From Bifidobacteriaceae bacterium (GTDB lineage: Bacteria; Actinomycetota; Actinomycetes; Actinomycetales; Bifidobacteriaceae): DNA of 64,000 nucleotides. Location of the stretch: the NCBI GenBank assembly GCA_022651005.1, contig JALCQD010000002.1, positions 594,551-658,550 of the forward strand. The letters are read 5' to 3'. Position numbers and translations under genes: made by a program. The notes beneath the pieces were generated by a model. That model saw nothing but the letters and a program-made list of their open reading frames with translations, was not told the DNA's origin and ran no database searches. Positions 19,421 through 28,886 of this stretch are shown here, piece after piece. Positions within the stretch are counted from its first letter, which is position 1. The number at the start of each line of letters is the position of its first letter.

Positions 19421-20461
19421 TTGCCACACGTGCAGAACAAACTCAACAGCAAGCTGATTGGCGCCGGAGCGCTGTTGCTGACGGCCTTCATCTGGGGAAC
19501 ATCTTTCGTCTCGCAGGTGGCGGGCATGGATGCCCTCTCCCCCTTCGCTTTCAACGCTGTTCGATTCACATTCGGCGCGGTGTCGTTGCTACCCGTTGTG
19601 CTATTGCGCCGCGGATCGGCACGCACCTTCGACCTCAAAAAGACGCTGAAATACGGTTTGCTCTGCGGATGCCTTCTTTTCTGTGCTTCGTCGCTGCAGC
19701 AGTATGGCGTGCTATATGGAATGAATGCCGGACGTGCTGGATTCATTACTGGTCTTTACATCATTCTGGTGCCGCTTTTGGGAATTCTGATTGGCAAGCG
19801 TGCGCGCGCGATGAGTTTCGTCGCGGCGGTGGTGAGCCTTTCCGGGTTGTATCTGCTGTGTTTCGCAGGGTCTGAATCAGCCGGCTTTGGTATCGGTGAC
19901 GTACTGCTACTGGGTGGTGCCGTGTTCTTTGCCATCCATATTCTCGTAGTGGAGCGCATCGGCACTCAGATCGATCCCATGCATTTGTCCATTCTGCAGA
20001 TTTCCACCGTTGCCGCTCTGAGTTGGGTATGCACGCCATTCACTGGAGGTCTGAGCTTCGGAGCCATTGGGGCAGTCATTTGGCCGATTCTGTACTCCGG
20101 CGTTGCCTCCACCGGCATTGCCTATACGCTTCAGATCTTTGGCCAGAACCGCATGGAAGCGGCACCAGCATCGATCATCATGTCCCTGGAATCCTTCTTC
20201 TCCGTGGTAGGCGGCGCCGTTGCGTTGCATGAGACCATGAGCGTGCAAGCGTACATTGGCTGCGGGCTCATGCTCGCAGGAACCATTCTGGCGCAGATCC
20301 CGGGAAGAAAGCGCCCAGGTGAAGATTTCCCAAGCACAGATTTACAGAGCGCCTCCTCAAATGATTCTCGCAGTAATGATTCTCACAGTAATGATTCTCG
20401 CGGCGAGGCGCACGACGACCAAGATTCATCGTCATCATTGTCGTCAAGAGCTGCATCATAG
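19421..20461 (+). CDS. EamA/DMT-family transporter
   Basis: A 346-residue inner-membrane protein with ten predicted helices in two EamA repeats (first repeat starting IGAGALLLTAFIWGTSFVSQ, second starting ISTVAALSWVCTPFTGG). The glycine- and proline-rich GLYIILVPLLGILIGKR and PASIIMSLESFFSVVGGA are typical. Such proteins export amino acids or metabolites; the substrate is not evident. The start is TTG 19421, ten bases after GGAGGG, or GTG 19430. The C-terminal 45 residues are hydrophilic and contain a short Asp-Ser-Asn repeat encoded by a 15-bp tandem repeat. Confidence 0.85.
   Translation: MPHVQNKLNSKLIGAGALLLTAFIWGTSFVSQVAGMDALSPFAFNAVRFTFGAVSLLPVVLLRRGSARTFDLKKTLKYGLLCGCLLFCASSLQQYGVLYGMNAGRAGFITGLYIILVPLLGILIGKRARAMSFVAAVVSLSGLYLLCFAGSESAGFGIGDVLLLGGAVFFAIHILVVERIGTQIDPMHLSILQISTVAALSWVCTPFTGGLSFGAIGAVIWPILYSGVASTGIAYTLQIFGQNRMEAAPASIIMSLESFFSVVGGAVALHETMSVQAYIGCGLMLAGTILAQIPGRKRPGEDFPSTDLQSASSNDSRSNDSHSNDSRGEAHDDQDSSSSLSSRAAS
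20360..20404 (+). repeat. Three 15-bp tandem repeats in the EamA gene tail
   Basis: AATGATTCTCGCAGT, AATGATTCTCACAGT and AATGATTCTCGCGGC follow each other directly and encode the pattern NDSRS, NDSHS, NDSRG. The unit is a multiple of three, so copy-number change would keep the frame. Confidence 0.75.
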
Positions 20462-20466
20462 CTCAG

Positions 20467-20494
20467 CGTTGGCCAGCTGATCAGCCGGCCAACG
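20467..20494 (+). terminator. First hairpin after the EamA gene
   Basis: CGTTGGCC (20467-20474) pairs with GGCCAACG (20487-20494) just past the EamA stop, with GTACATTCTTT downstream. It forms a tandem pair with the stronger terminator that follows. Confidence 0.45.
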
Positions 20495-20507
20495 TACATT
20501 CTTTAAA

Positions 20508-20555
20508 TTTTTTAGGGGTGGTCACGCGGAAAATCGCGTGACCACCCCTAAAAAA
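20508..20555. terminator. Bidirectional terminator between EamA and acnA
   Basis: Perfect 21-bp inverted repeat (20508-20528 and 20535-20555) with a 6-nt loop and six T/A at each outer end, giving U tracts in both directions. Confidence 0.92.
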
Positions 20556-20570
20556 TACTTCTCTACTGGT

Positions 20571-23288
20571 CTACTTCATCAGTCCGCGCAGCACATACTG
20601 CAGGATGCCGCCGTTGCGGAAGTAATCCGCCTCACCCGGCGTATCGATGCGCACCACGGCGTCGAAACGCACCACGCGATCACTGCCATCCGTCGCAGTC
20701 GCCGTGACGGGTAGCGTCGCGGGAATCGCAGCATTTTCATCGCTGAGCACGCTCATACCGGAAATCGAGAACGCTTCCGAGCCGGTAAGACCCAGGCTCG
20801 CCGCAGACTCACCTTCGGGGAACTGCAGGGGCAGCACTCCCATCCCAATCAAGTTGGAGCGGTGAATACGCTCGAAACTCCGCGCGATCACTGCGCGCAC
20901 TCCAAGCATTGCTGTGCCCTTGGCCGCCCAGTCACGTGACGATCCGGTGCCGTATTCCTTGCCCGCAAGAACCACCAGCGGCACATTGTGCTCTCGATAG
21001 TTCTGTGAGGCCTCAAAGATGGACGTGGTTCGGGACGCGAGGAAGTCATACGTGAATCCCCCAGCTAGCTGCTCCTGTCCCATGGCAGGCAGCAGTAGAT
21101 TGCGCAGTCGAATGTTGCCGAATGTTCCGCGCACCATCACCTCGTGATTGCCGCGACGTGAGCCGTACGAGTTGAAGTCTCTGGCACCGATACCGTGTTC
21201 CTGCAAGTACAGGCCCGCCGGACTCGATGCTTTGATGGCGCCCGCGGGAGAAATGTGATCAGTCGTCACGGAGTCTCCCAGCAGCGCAAGCACGCGCGCA
21301 CCCGTTATATCCATCACGGGCGCAGGATCATGACTCATGCCGTCGAAGAACGTCTGACGCCGCACATAGGTCGAATCATCAGACCATGCGAAAGAGTCTC
21401 CGGCGGGAACGTCGAGACTCTTCCAACGGGAGTCGCCCTCAAATACAGAGGAGTAATCCTTCACGAACATGTCGCGTGAGACGGCGGATTCAACGACAGA
21501 CGCCACTGAGGCATTGGAGGGCCAAATATCGCGCAGGAATACGTCCTGTCCGTCCTTGCCCTTCCCCAGAGGCTCCGTGTCGAAGTCGAAGTCCATGCGG
21601 CCGGCAAGCGCGTACGCGATGACGAGTGGCGGTGAGGCAAGGTAATTCATCTTGACATCCGGACTAATGCGGCCTTCGAAGTTGCGATTGCCGGAAAGCA
21701 CGGACACCACGGTGAGATCATTGTCATTCACCGCTGCCGAGATGGCGGGGTCAAGCGGCCCGGAGTTGCCGATGCATGTGGTGCAGCCATACCCCACGAG
21801 TTGGTAGCCCAAAGCGTCCAGGTCGGGCGTGAGCCCGGCCTTGTCCAGATAATCAGTCACTACTTGGGAGCCAGGTGCCAAAGACGTTTTCACCCACGGC
21901 TTCGGGCTCAGCCCCAGCGCATGCGCCTTGCGCGCAAGCAGGCCGGCAGCAATCATCACTGAGGGGTTGCTTGTGTTGGTGCAGCTGGTGATGGAGGCGA
22001 TGGCCACCTGTCCGTTGCCCAGTTCAAACGACCCGTGAGAAGCCGTCGTCACGTCTACGGGAGTGAGTGCCGCATCAGCTCCGAGGTAGTCGGGCAGGGT
22101 GTGCTCGAAGGATGTCTTCGACTCACGCAAAGCAATGCGATCCTGGGGACGCTTGGGACCGGCGATGGACGGCTCCACAGTACCCAGATCGAGCTCCATG
22201 TATTCGGAATATGTGGGTTCTACGTAGTCGGCCGCAGAGGTGTCGTGCCACAGGCCGTTCGCCTTGGCGTAATCTTCCACGAGCTCAACGTGAGCGTCCG
22301 AGCGTCCCGTGAGACGCAGATAGTCGATGGTGACCTGATCCACGGGGAAAATGGCGCAGGTGGAACCAAATTCAGGACTCATGTTGCCGATGGTGGCTCT
22401 GTTGGCGAGCGGCAGTTGAGCCACACCCTCGCCATAGAACTCCACGAACTTGCCTACCACGCCGTGTTGGCGCAGCATGTCGGTGAGTGTGAGCACCACG
22501 TCGGTGGCAGTGACGCCCTCACGAATGGAGCCCTTGAGCTTGAATCCCACAACGCGCGGAATGAGCATGGAGATGGGCTGGCCAAGCATTGCCGCCTCGG
22601 CCTCGATACCGCCAACACCCCAGCCGAGCACACCCAAACCATTGACCATGGTGGTGTGTGAGTCAGTTCCCACGCAGGAATCCAAATAGGCAAGCTCAGG
22701 AGCACCAGCGGCTCCGGCTGCCTTTGTCATCACCGACTGCGCGAGATACTCGAGGTTGACCTGATGAATGATGCCGGTCCCCGGGGGAACCACCTTGAAG
22801 TTGTCGAAGGCCTGCTGCCCCCAGCGCAAGAACTGATACCGCTCACGATTGCGCTTGTACTCGATGTCCATGTTTTTCTCAATGGCACCAGGCACGCCCG
22901 CAACATCAATCTGAACGGAATGATCGATCACCATTTGCGCCGGCACCTGCGGATTGATGACCTTCGGATCTCCTCCGAGTGCCTTCACCGCGTCACGCAT
23001 TGTGGCAAGATCCACAATGCAGGGAACTCCGGTGAAGTCCTGCATCACCACACGCGATGGCGTGAACTGAATCTCGTCGTGCGGCTGTGCACTGGCGTCC
23101 CAATTCAGCAGTGCGTTCAGTTGAGCCTCCGTCACATGGCGGCCGTCAATGTTCCTCAGAATGTTTTCGGCAAGCACCTTGAGACTGTATGGAAGCTTTG
23201 CGATACCTGGAAGGCTGGCAATGTCGTAGTAAGAGTATTGTGTCCCGTTGCTCGTCAGGCGCGCGAGCTGCTCATCTTTGACTGTCAT
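20571..23288 (-). CDS. acnA: Aconitate hydratase
   Basis: Isomerises citrate and isocitrate through aconitate in the partial citrate pathway that bifidobacteria use to make 2-oxoglutarate. The 905-residue AcnA-type protein has the three [4Fe-4S] cysteines in the motifs [12 protein letters not shown] and [14 protein letters not shown], and the swivelling C-terminal domain with [19 protein letters not shown] and [13 protein letters not shown]. It starts nine bases after the P-type ATPase stop, with no good ribosome binding site of its own. It is therefore probably coupled to, or co-transcribed with, that gene. A bidirectional terminator follows the stop. Confidence 0.96.
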   Translation of the reverse strand: MTVKDEQLARLTSNGTQYSYYDIASLPGIAKLPYSLKVLAENILRNIDGRHVTEAQLNALLNWDASAQPHDEIQFTPSRVVMQDFTGVPCIVDLATMRDAVKALGGDPKVINPQVPAQMVIDHSVQIDVAGVPGAIEKNMDIEYKRNRERYQFLRWGQQAFDNFKVVPPGTGIIHQVNLEYLAQSVMTKAAGAAGAPELAYLDSCVGTDSHTTMVNGLGVLGWGVGGIEAEAAMLGQPISMLIPRVVGFKLKGSIREGVTATDVVLTLTDMLRQHGVVGKFVEFYGEGVAQLPLANRATIGNMSPEFGSTCAIFPVDQVTIDYLRLTGRSDAHVELVEDYAKANGLWHDTSAADYVEPTYSEYMELDLGTVEPSIAGPKRPQDRIALRESKTSFEHTLPDYLGADAALTPVDVTTASHGSFELGNGQVAIASITSCTNTSNPSVMIAAGLLARKAHALGLSPKPWVKTSLAPGSQVVTDYLDKAGLTPDLDALGYQLVGYGCTTCIGNSGPLDPAISAAVNDNDLTVVSVLSGNRNFEGRISPDVKMNYLASPPLVIAYALAGRMDFDFDTEPLGKGKDGQDVFLRDIWPSNASVASVVESAVSRDMFVKDYSSVFEGDSRWKSLDVPAGDSFAWSDDSTYVRRQTFFDGMSHDPAPVMDITGARVLALLGDSVTTDHISPAGAIKASSPAGLYLQEHGIGARDFNSYGSRRGNHEVMVRGTFGNIRLRNLLLPAMGQEQLAGGFTYDFLASRTTSIFEASQNYREHNVPLVVLAGKEYGTGSSRDWAAKGTAMLGVRAVIARSFERIHRSNLIGMGVLPLQFPEGESAASLGLTGSEAFSISGMSVLSDENAAIPATLPVTATATDGSDRVVRFDAVVRIDTPGEADYFRNGGILQYVLRGLMK

Positions 23289-23297
23289 ACATCTGTT

Positions 23298-25817
23298 TTA
23301 GCGCCGTTGTATTTCGTGTGGCGCATTTACGAAGCGTCGTCTTATGATTCGGACAACCGCTTGGACCGCCCATTGCAGCAGGTAGAACACTCCCACCGAC
23401 ACCGCGAGGGCTGCCAGCAACGGCCATCCCGCGACGTCATCGGGAAGAACGATGGCGAAAAACTTCGCCACAAAGGGAATGAGAGCACCGGCGACACCGG
23501 CGATGGCGATGAATGCCACGAGCCCGCCACGCCAGCTCAGAAGCGGAGTGGACACCTTTGCGAGCACGAGAATTCCCAACACGAAGATGACGATGGCAGC
23601 GCAGGTGCGCAATGTGGTGAGCTGCTGATGGTCGTGGAATACGTCCCAGCCCACGGCATGAGGCATCACAATGGAGACGATGAGCACGCAGGCGCCTATG
23701 GCAATCCCGCTAGGCAGGGAGAAGAGCACCACTCGTGAGAGGAAGCCCTTCTTGTACCGTCGATTATTGGGTGCAAGGCTCAGGATGAATGCTGGGATGC
23801 CAATGGTGAGCGCACTGATGTACGTCATATGACGCGGCAGATAGGGGAACGGGATGCCCGCGAGCACTACGCCCAGAGAAATGAGCGCAGAATAACAGGT
23901 CTTCACGAGGAAGAGGCTCGCCACACGCTCCATGTTCGCCATCACACGTCGCCCCTGCCCCACCACGTCAGGCAGATGCGAAAACTTGGAGTCCACCAAG
24001 ATTACCTGCGCTACCGATTTGGTAGCAGATGCCGCATTCCCCATGGCGATGCCAAGATCAGCTTCCTTGATGGCCAGAGAGTCGTTGACTCCATCGCCTG
24101 TCATTGCCACCACATGAGATTGGAGATGGAGCGCATCAACAATGGCTTTCTTCTGCTCGGGTAGCACACGGCCAAGCACGTCGATGGTCTCAAGGGCCTC
24201 CGCCAGCGCCACCGGGTCGTTCGGCAGCGTGCGCGCGTCCACGGCGCGCGGAGCGCGTCCCTCTCCCAGTAGATCCACCTTTGCGGCGATGGCCCCCACG
24301 GTCTCTGGGTTGTCCCCGGAAATGATGCGGCAGCGCACGCCCTGATCACGGAAATACGCCAGAGTTTTCGCAGCATCGGGTCGAATGGATTCGCTGCACA
24401 AGACGATGGCTGCGGGTTGCAGATCCGTCGGTAGCTCGTTGGTGGCAAAGTCGGCGGCATCAGTGCGCTCGGCTGCGCGCGATGGACGGCCCTTCGCCAG
24501 CAGAAGGACGCGATTGCCATTGGCAGCGGCATGCGACACCTGTTCGCGAACGTCGGGATACGGAGCGGTAAGCGCGGAAAGGATGATTTCCGGTGCACCG
24601 AAATACCACGTAGTGCGCTCGGTGGTTGTCGGCGTACTGGTTCCCGAATACGCTATGGCGCTCCACTTGCGTGCGGAAGAGAATGGCACGCGGTCAATAA
24701 CCGTTCCCGCGCTCACTCCCCTGGAGGTCAAAGCCGTAAGAATGGCGGTGCCGGTGGCATTGGGAGTTCCTTCGTTCACGACATCAAAAAGCGCCTGATC
24801 AATCTCACTGCGATTCCCGACGAGGGAAATCACGCGATCGAAGGCGATGCCACCGTCCGTGATGGTTCCCGTCTTGTCCAGATTGAGAGAGTCCACGCGA
24901 GCGAGGGTCTCCACGGACTCCAGTTGCTGCACAAGCGTGTTCTTGCGCGCCAGACGAATGACGGCAAGTGCAAAGTTGAGGCTTGTAAGCAGAACCAGCC
25001 CCTCAGGAATCATGCCGACAACGCCGGCCACCGCGGAGATCACTGCAACGCGCCACTGGCCCGTAGCAAATGAGGAGGCCCATCCACCCACGGTATGCAT
25101 TTGGGAAAACACCAGCAAAAGGCACAACGGCACCACCAAATACGTCATGTATTTCAGAATGGTGTTGATGCCGTCTTGAAGATCCGAATGAATCTTTTTA
25201 TACACTTTCGCGCGGGCCGTGAGGCTTGCTGCATAACTCGATGCCCCAACGGCACTCACACGCACGAGCGCCAGTCCGGACACGGCCGTCGAGCCGGAGA
25301 ACACCTTTTCTCCGGGAACCTTTTTCACGGTTCGTGATTCACCAGTCAGCATGGACTCGTCGAGTTCCACTCCCCACGATTCGACGACCTCACCGTCGGC
25401 GGGAATCTGCTCGCCTGACTTCACCCATAAAAGATCGCCCAGCACAATGTCCTTGTGCTCGATCTCTACGTTGTGGCCGTCTCGTCGCACCGTGGAACGC
25501 GACGCGATGAGAATGCTGAGGCTGTCGAGAGCTTTTTTCGCCCGCATTTCGGTGAAGACGCCAATACCGGAATTCACGATGATGACGAAGCCAAATACCG
25601 CATCTTTCCATTGCCCCGCGATGAGTACCAGAACCATTGCAGTGAAGATGATGCCGTTGAAAAGTGTGAACACATTGGATCGCAAAATATCCTTGTAGCT
25701 GCGCGACGTGGAGCTGTCCATCACGTTGACATCTCCGCTGGCGCGCAACTGCGCCACTTGCGCCTCGGTCAATCCGACGTCGTCGACAGCGGGCAGGGCA
25801 GTGGAATTCTGGGTCAT
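23298..25817 (-). CDS. Cation-translocating P-type ATPase, CtpE-like
   Basis: An 839-residue membrane pump. The actuator has LTGESRTV, the phosphorylation site is NLDKTGTITDGG, the hinge is MTGDGVNDSLAIKEADLGIAM, and the ion-binding membrane helix carries GMIPEGL, the PEGL form seen in calcium-type pumps and mycobacterial CtpE. About ten membrane helices are visible: two before and two after the actuator, then six after the nucleotide domain. There is no N-terminal heavy-metal CxxC domain. Ca2+ is the likely ion, by resemblance only. It lies between an orphan binding lipoprotein (10 bp upstream) and aconitase (9 bp downstream), an operon-like packing. Confidence 0.9.
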   Translation of the reverse strand: MTQNSTALPAVDDVGLTEAQVAQLRASGDVNVMDSSTSRSYKDILRSNVFTLFNGIIFTAMVLVLIAGQWKDAVFGFVIIVNSGIGVFTEMRAKKALDSLSILIASRSTVRRDGHNVEIEHKDIVLGDLLWVKSGEQIPADGEVVESWGVELDESMLTGESRTVKKVPGEKVFSGSTAVSGLALVRVSAVGASSYAASLTARAKVYKKIHSDLQDGINTILKYMTYLVVPLCLLLVFSQMHTVGGWASSFATGQWRVAVISAVAGVVGMIPEGLVLLTSLNFALAVIRLARKNTLVQQLESVETLARVDSLNLDKTGTITDGGIAFDRVISLVGNRSEIDQALFDVVNEGTPNATGTAILTALTSRGVSAGTVIDRVPFSSARKWSAIAYSGTSTPTTTERTTWYFGAPEIILSALTAPYPDVREQVSHAAANGNRVLLLAKGRPSRAAERTDAADFATNELPTDLQPAAIVLCSESIRPDAAKTLAYFRDQGVRCRIISGDNPETVGAIAAKVDLLGEGRAPRAVDARTLPNDPVALAEALETIDVLGRVLPEQKKAIVDALHLQSHVVAMTGDGVNDSLAIKEADLGIAMGNAASATKSVAQVILVDSKFSHLPDVVGQGRRVMANMERVASLFLVKTCYSALISLGVVLAGIPFPYLPRHMTYISALTIGIPAFILSLAPNNRRYKKGFLSRVVLFSLPSGIAIGACVLIVSIVMPHAVGWDVFHDHQQLTTLRTCAAIVIFVLGILVLAKVSTPLLSWRGGLVAFIAIAGVAGALIPFVAKFFAIVLPDDVAGWPLLAALAVSVGVFYLLQWAVQAVVRIIRRRFVNAPHEIQRR

Positions 25818-25827
25818 GAATCGCCTC

Positions 25828-26796
25828 TCATTTCACCTGCAACGCTACAAGATTGTCTTTGACGATTGCCTGACCGTTCCCAAGCTTTTGCACAATTCTT
25901 GCCAGCTGCTTGGAATAGTCAGCATCCCACATCACAGAAAGTGCCATATCGCCACTGCCACCGTGCACACCCAGTACGCAGACGGCGCCTTTCGTAACGG
26001 TGGAGGAAGTTGGAATACCACGTTTCGCAAGCTCCGTAAGAATGGCGTCCGTTGCGGCAGCGGAATATCCGATCATAACCTGCGGGAGTTTCGTCGCTGA
26101 CGTTCCCGAAGCATCGAGCCTACGTGCCACAGACGCCCGCGTCGCATCGCTATTCCAGCTGCCCACAATCGTCGTATCCGCTATGTGCGATGCGTCGGGG
26201 GCCATCGCCTGATCCCGCCCAAAATCAATATCAGAACTGGTGACAGAATCCAGAGGCGTTGTGACGGTGAGCACTCGGAGCTTCTGCTGCGCTGTGGCTG
26301 CCGCATGCCTCACCCAAGTGCCCAGCTGTGTGCCGATGTCATGTGCAGAGGGTCCCAGATACGCGTCGTACATCGTCGCCTTGAGACCTATCGGCTTTGA
26401 TCCCAGAAGCACTACGGGAATTCCCGCCGCCTTGAACTTCAGCAAAGTATCGGTCCACAGATTGATGTACCTCATATTCACGACGAGAACGGAAGGATCC
26501 TGCTCTAACAAGGCATCCGCCGCGTTGATTTGACGCATGGGGTCGGCGGTCGCGGACGGCCTGTACGTCACCGTCATGCCAGCGGCGCGCAACCCAGCAA
26601 CCGCCTTCTTCTCCATGACAGCGGTGCTGTTACCCTCGGTGGAGCCCACTCCGACGAAGCCGACGCGGAGTCCCGATTCAGCGGCGACGCTCGCACCACA
26701 CCCTGCGAGGAGCCCTGTGCAGACACAAAGTGCAAGAATCACGGCGAGAAATCGACGTGGGGCTCCGACGCAGAGCAATGAATGCGTGGCAGTCAT
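25828..26796 (-). CDS. Type I periplasmic-binding-like lipoprotein, orphan
   Basis: A 322-residue exported lipoprotein: signal peptide FLAVILALCVCTGLLAGC with the lipobox Cys, then a ribose/LacI-type binding fold (RVGFVGVGSTEGN, NAADALLEQDPSVLVVNMRY, AAGIPVVLLGS, QVMIGYSAAATDAILTELAK). Such proteins capture sugars or small ligands for ABC importers, but no permease or ATPase of that type is nearby. It is ten bases upstream of the P-type ATPase and eight bases downstream of the methyltransferase gene. I use ATG 26796; ATG 26826 would overlap the upstream gene by 23 bases. Its ligand is unknown. Confidence 0.8.
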   Translation of the reverse strand: MTATHSLLCVGAPRRFLAVILALCVCTGLLAGCGASVAAESGLRVGFVGVGSTEGNSTAVMEKKAVAGLRAAGMTVTYRPSATADPMRQINAADALLEQDPSVLVVNMRYINLWTDTLLKFKAAGIPVVLLGSKPIGLKATMYDAYLGPSAHDIGTQLGTWVRHAAATAQQKLRVLTVTTPLDSVTSSDIDFGRDQAMAPDASHIADTTIVGSWNSDATRASVARRLDASGTSATKLPQVMIGYSAAATDAILTELAKRGIPTSSTVTKGAVCVLGVHGGSGDMALSVMWDADYSKQLARIVQKLGNGQAIVKDNLVALQVK

Positions 26797-26803
26797 CGAC
26801 ACA

Positions 26804-28090
26804 TCATGCGCGGCGGAAGACCGCAACGGTTTCCACGTGATGCGTCATCGGATAGATGTCATAGGCCTGAATGTGCACGATCTCGTAGCCTTCGCCCAGC
26901 AACGTCTTGGTATCACGGGCGAGACTCGTGGGATCGCAAGCCACATAGATCACCAAGGGGGTCTTCGCTCGCGACACCTGGAGGCACACATTCTTCTTGG
27001 CACCAGCACGCGGAGGGTCGAGCACCACAATGTCTGGCCTCGAGTATCGCGGCGGTACAGACCTCAGGGTGCGCGACACGTCTCCATGCTTGGTGACGGC
27101 GCGTTCCAAACCATCGGCCGTCAGGTTCATACGGGCAGAATGCACCGCGTGGGGCGCACCCTCAACACTGAACAGTCCCCTTCCCTCACGGTCGAAGTGA
27201 TTGCCCAACGCAACGGTGAAAAGGCCTGAACCGGAGTACAAGTCCCATACCACCTTGGGAGCACCATCACCGTAGCGATCAACGGCCCGTAGCACCTCGG
27301 CTACCAGCGTCTGCGGAGCGGCGCGATGCACCTGCCAAAAGCCGGATTCCTCAATGTCGTAATCCTGCGAATGACCATTGCGACCTGCTCCCGCGACGGT
27401 CTCAATAAGACGCTCGGACCCCGCGCGAAGTGTGCCATCGACGCTGAGTGCGAAGTTCTCCCCCGCGCCCTGTCCCTCAGCAGGTTCGGGGACGGCCAGA
27501 CGGATCTTTGCACCAGGCTCAAATCCGCCCTTCCACACATTGGTCTTCTCGGCAATGGCGGCCAGAGCCTTTGTGGCCAAGGGCATGGAATCAAGCGCCA
27601 CGCGAGTGTGACTTCCTCGGCGACGCATGGACGCAAAACCGTTGTCGTCTGCCACCATTTCGATCCGGGTGCGCCAGCCGAGCCCCTTGCTTTCTTCGTC
27701 ACCACGCACGCGCAGCACGTCAACATCGACGTCCACGCCACCCAGCCTGCTCATCTGATCTTCGATAACGGCCTTTTTCCATTCCAGCTGACCGTCGAGG
27801 CTCACATGCACGAGGTCGGCGCCGCCAACTCCGCCATCCCACGCCACGGGACCTGCCAGAGGCCACGCGGGATCCACCCGCAGAGGAGACGCGTGGAGAA
27901 CTTCCACAACCTCTCCGGTCCAGAAACGATCGTCACGCTCATGCGGCTCATCGAGCACAATGCGCACACGTTCCCCCGGCAATGCAAAACGCACAAACAC
28001 AACGCGTCCGTCGAGATGGCCCACGCACCTGCCCTGGTCTGCGAAACGTTCGATCTCGATCTCGTAGGTATCGATATTCGTATCTGTCAT
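26804..28090 (-). CDS. TrmA/RumA-type class I SAM-dependent RNA methyltransferase
   Basis: A 428-residue enzyme that methylates C5 of a uridine in tRNA or rRNA. An N-terminal TRAM domain (IERFADQGRCVGHLDGRVVF) precedes the Rossmann domain with ESGFWQVHRAAPQTLV, VWDLYSGSGLFTVALG and VVLDPPRAGA. The catalytic cysteine is in VIYVACDPTSLARD. The ATG at 28090 has AGGAAG three bases upstream and follows the DUF3159 stop by 16 bases. The iron-sulfur cysteines of classical RlmD are not apparent. The exact target base cannot be told from sequence. Confidence 0.9.
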   Translation of the reverse strand: MTDTNIDTYEIEIERFADQGRCVGHLDGRVVFVRFALPGERVRIVLDEPHERDDRFWTGEVVEVLHASPLRVDPAWPLAGPVAWDGGVGGADLVHVSLDGQLEWKKAVIEDQMSRLGGVDVDVDVLRVRGDEESKGLGWRTRIEMVADDNGFASMRRRGSHTRVALDSMPLATKALAAIAEKTNVWKGGFEPGAKIRLAVPEPAEGQGAGENFALSVDGTLRAGSERLIETVAGAGRNGHSQDYDIEESGFWQVHRAAPQTLVAEVLRAVDRYGDGAPKVVWDLYSGSGLFTVALGNHFDREGRGLFSVEGAPHAVHSARMNLTADGLERAVTKHGDVSRTLRSVPPRYSRPDIVVLDPPRAGAKKNVCLQVSRAKTPLVIYVACDPTSLARDTKTLLGEGYEIVHIQAYDIYPMTHHVETVAVFRRA

Positions 28091-28106
28091 TGTCTTCCTC
28101 GTCTTC

Positions 28107-28886
28107 TCAGTCGTTTGTCGACTCCGCGGCGTCTTTCTCGGCCGCCTTCTTCTCGGCATCGGTCCGCCGAATCTGTGGCGACACCACCACCCATGACACC
28201 CAAATCGTCAATGCAAAAAGCGGAATGCCCATCACGAGACGGGCCGTTCCCAAAAATCCCACGGAATTCGCAAGATACAGCGGTAACTGCACGAGCAAAC
28301 GCGCTGCGAACATGGCAATCCACACCCACGTCGTCACCATGTACGCATGCACGAGACGCTCATCCGAACGCCATGCCGCCAGCCACTTGCCGAATTCCGA
28401 GGTGACGGGAGTGCGGATGAATTCCACCACTACGCCAATGCCTGGAATTCGAACGGCCAGCGACACCGCCAAAAGCACAATCCACACAGCGTTGGTGAGG
28501 AATCCCGGAAGATAGAAGTTCTTCGCATCCTTGGAAAACCACGCCCACACCAGGCATACAAGAATCGACAGCACTCCCGTCAGCGCGGATCGCACCTGCT
28601 GACGCGCAACGAGACGAACGATAACGCTGATGAGTGCGATGGCACCCGCCACAATGATCGTGAGCCCCAGATTGCGCGTGATGACGAACATCACTACGAA
28701 AGCCAATCCTGGCAGCACCGACTCGATGGCGCCTCGAACGCCTCCGATGGCGTCATATACGGAAAAGTCGTCGTCCACCACGGACGCGAGGCCAGTGCGG
28801 TGGGCGCGGTCACTCCCCCGCCCGGATTCTTCCGGTTCTTCAGGTAAGGCGGTCTGCGAATCGTGCTGCGCTATGGGTGATTCCAC
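28107..28886 (-). CDS. DUF3159 family membrane protein
   Basis: A 259-residue integral membrane protein of the actinobacterial DUF3159 family, with about six hydrophobic helices (GLAFVVMFVITRNLGLTIIV; ALTGVLSILVCLVWAWF; AVWIVLLAVSLAVRIPG; and others) between a Glu/Arg-rich N terminus and a Lys/Glu-rich C terminus. The start GTG shares one base with the DUF3710 stop (TAGTG), so the two are translationally coupled. This pair is conserved in actinobacteria, but its function is unknown. The helix pattern resembles small membrane permeases and gives no substrate. Confidence 0.88.
   Translation of the reverse strand: MESPIAQHDSQTALPEEPEESGRGSDRAHRTGLASVVDDDFSVYDAIGGVRGAIESVLPGLAFVVMFVITRNLGLTIIVAGAIALISVIVRLVARQQVRSALTGVLSILVCLVWAWFSKDAKNFYLPGFLTNAVWIVLLAVSLAVRIPGIGVVVEFIRTPVTSEFGKWLAAWRSDERLVHAYMVTTWVWIAMFAARLLVQLPLYLANSVGFLGTARLVMGIPLFALTIWVSWVVVSPQIRRTDAEKKAAEKDAAESTND

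Noticed and set aside
20571..25817. Transposon or genomic island carrying the P-type ATPase
   Set aside because: No terminal repeats, transposase or change of composition. Genes are packed with core genes on both sides.
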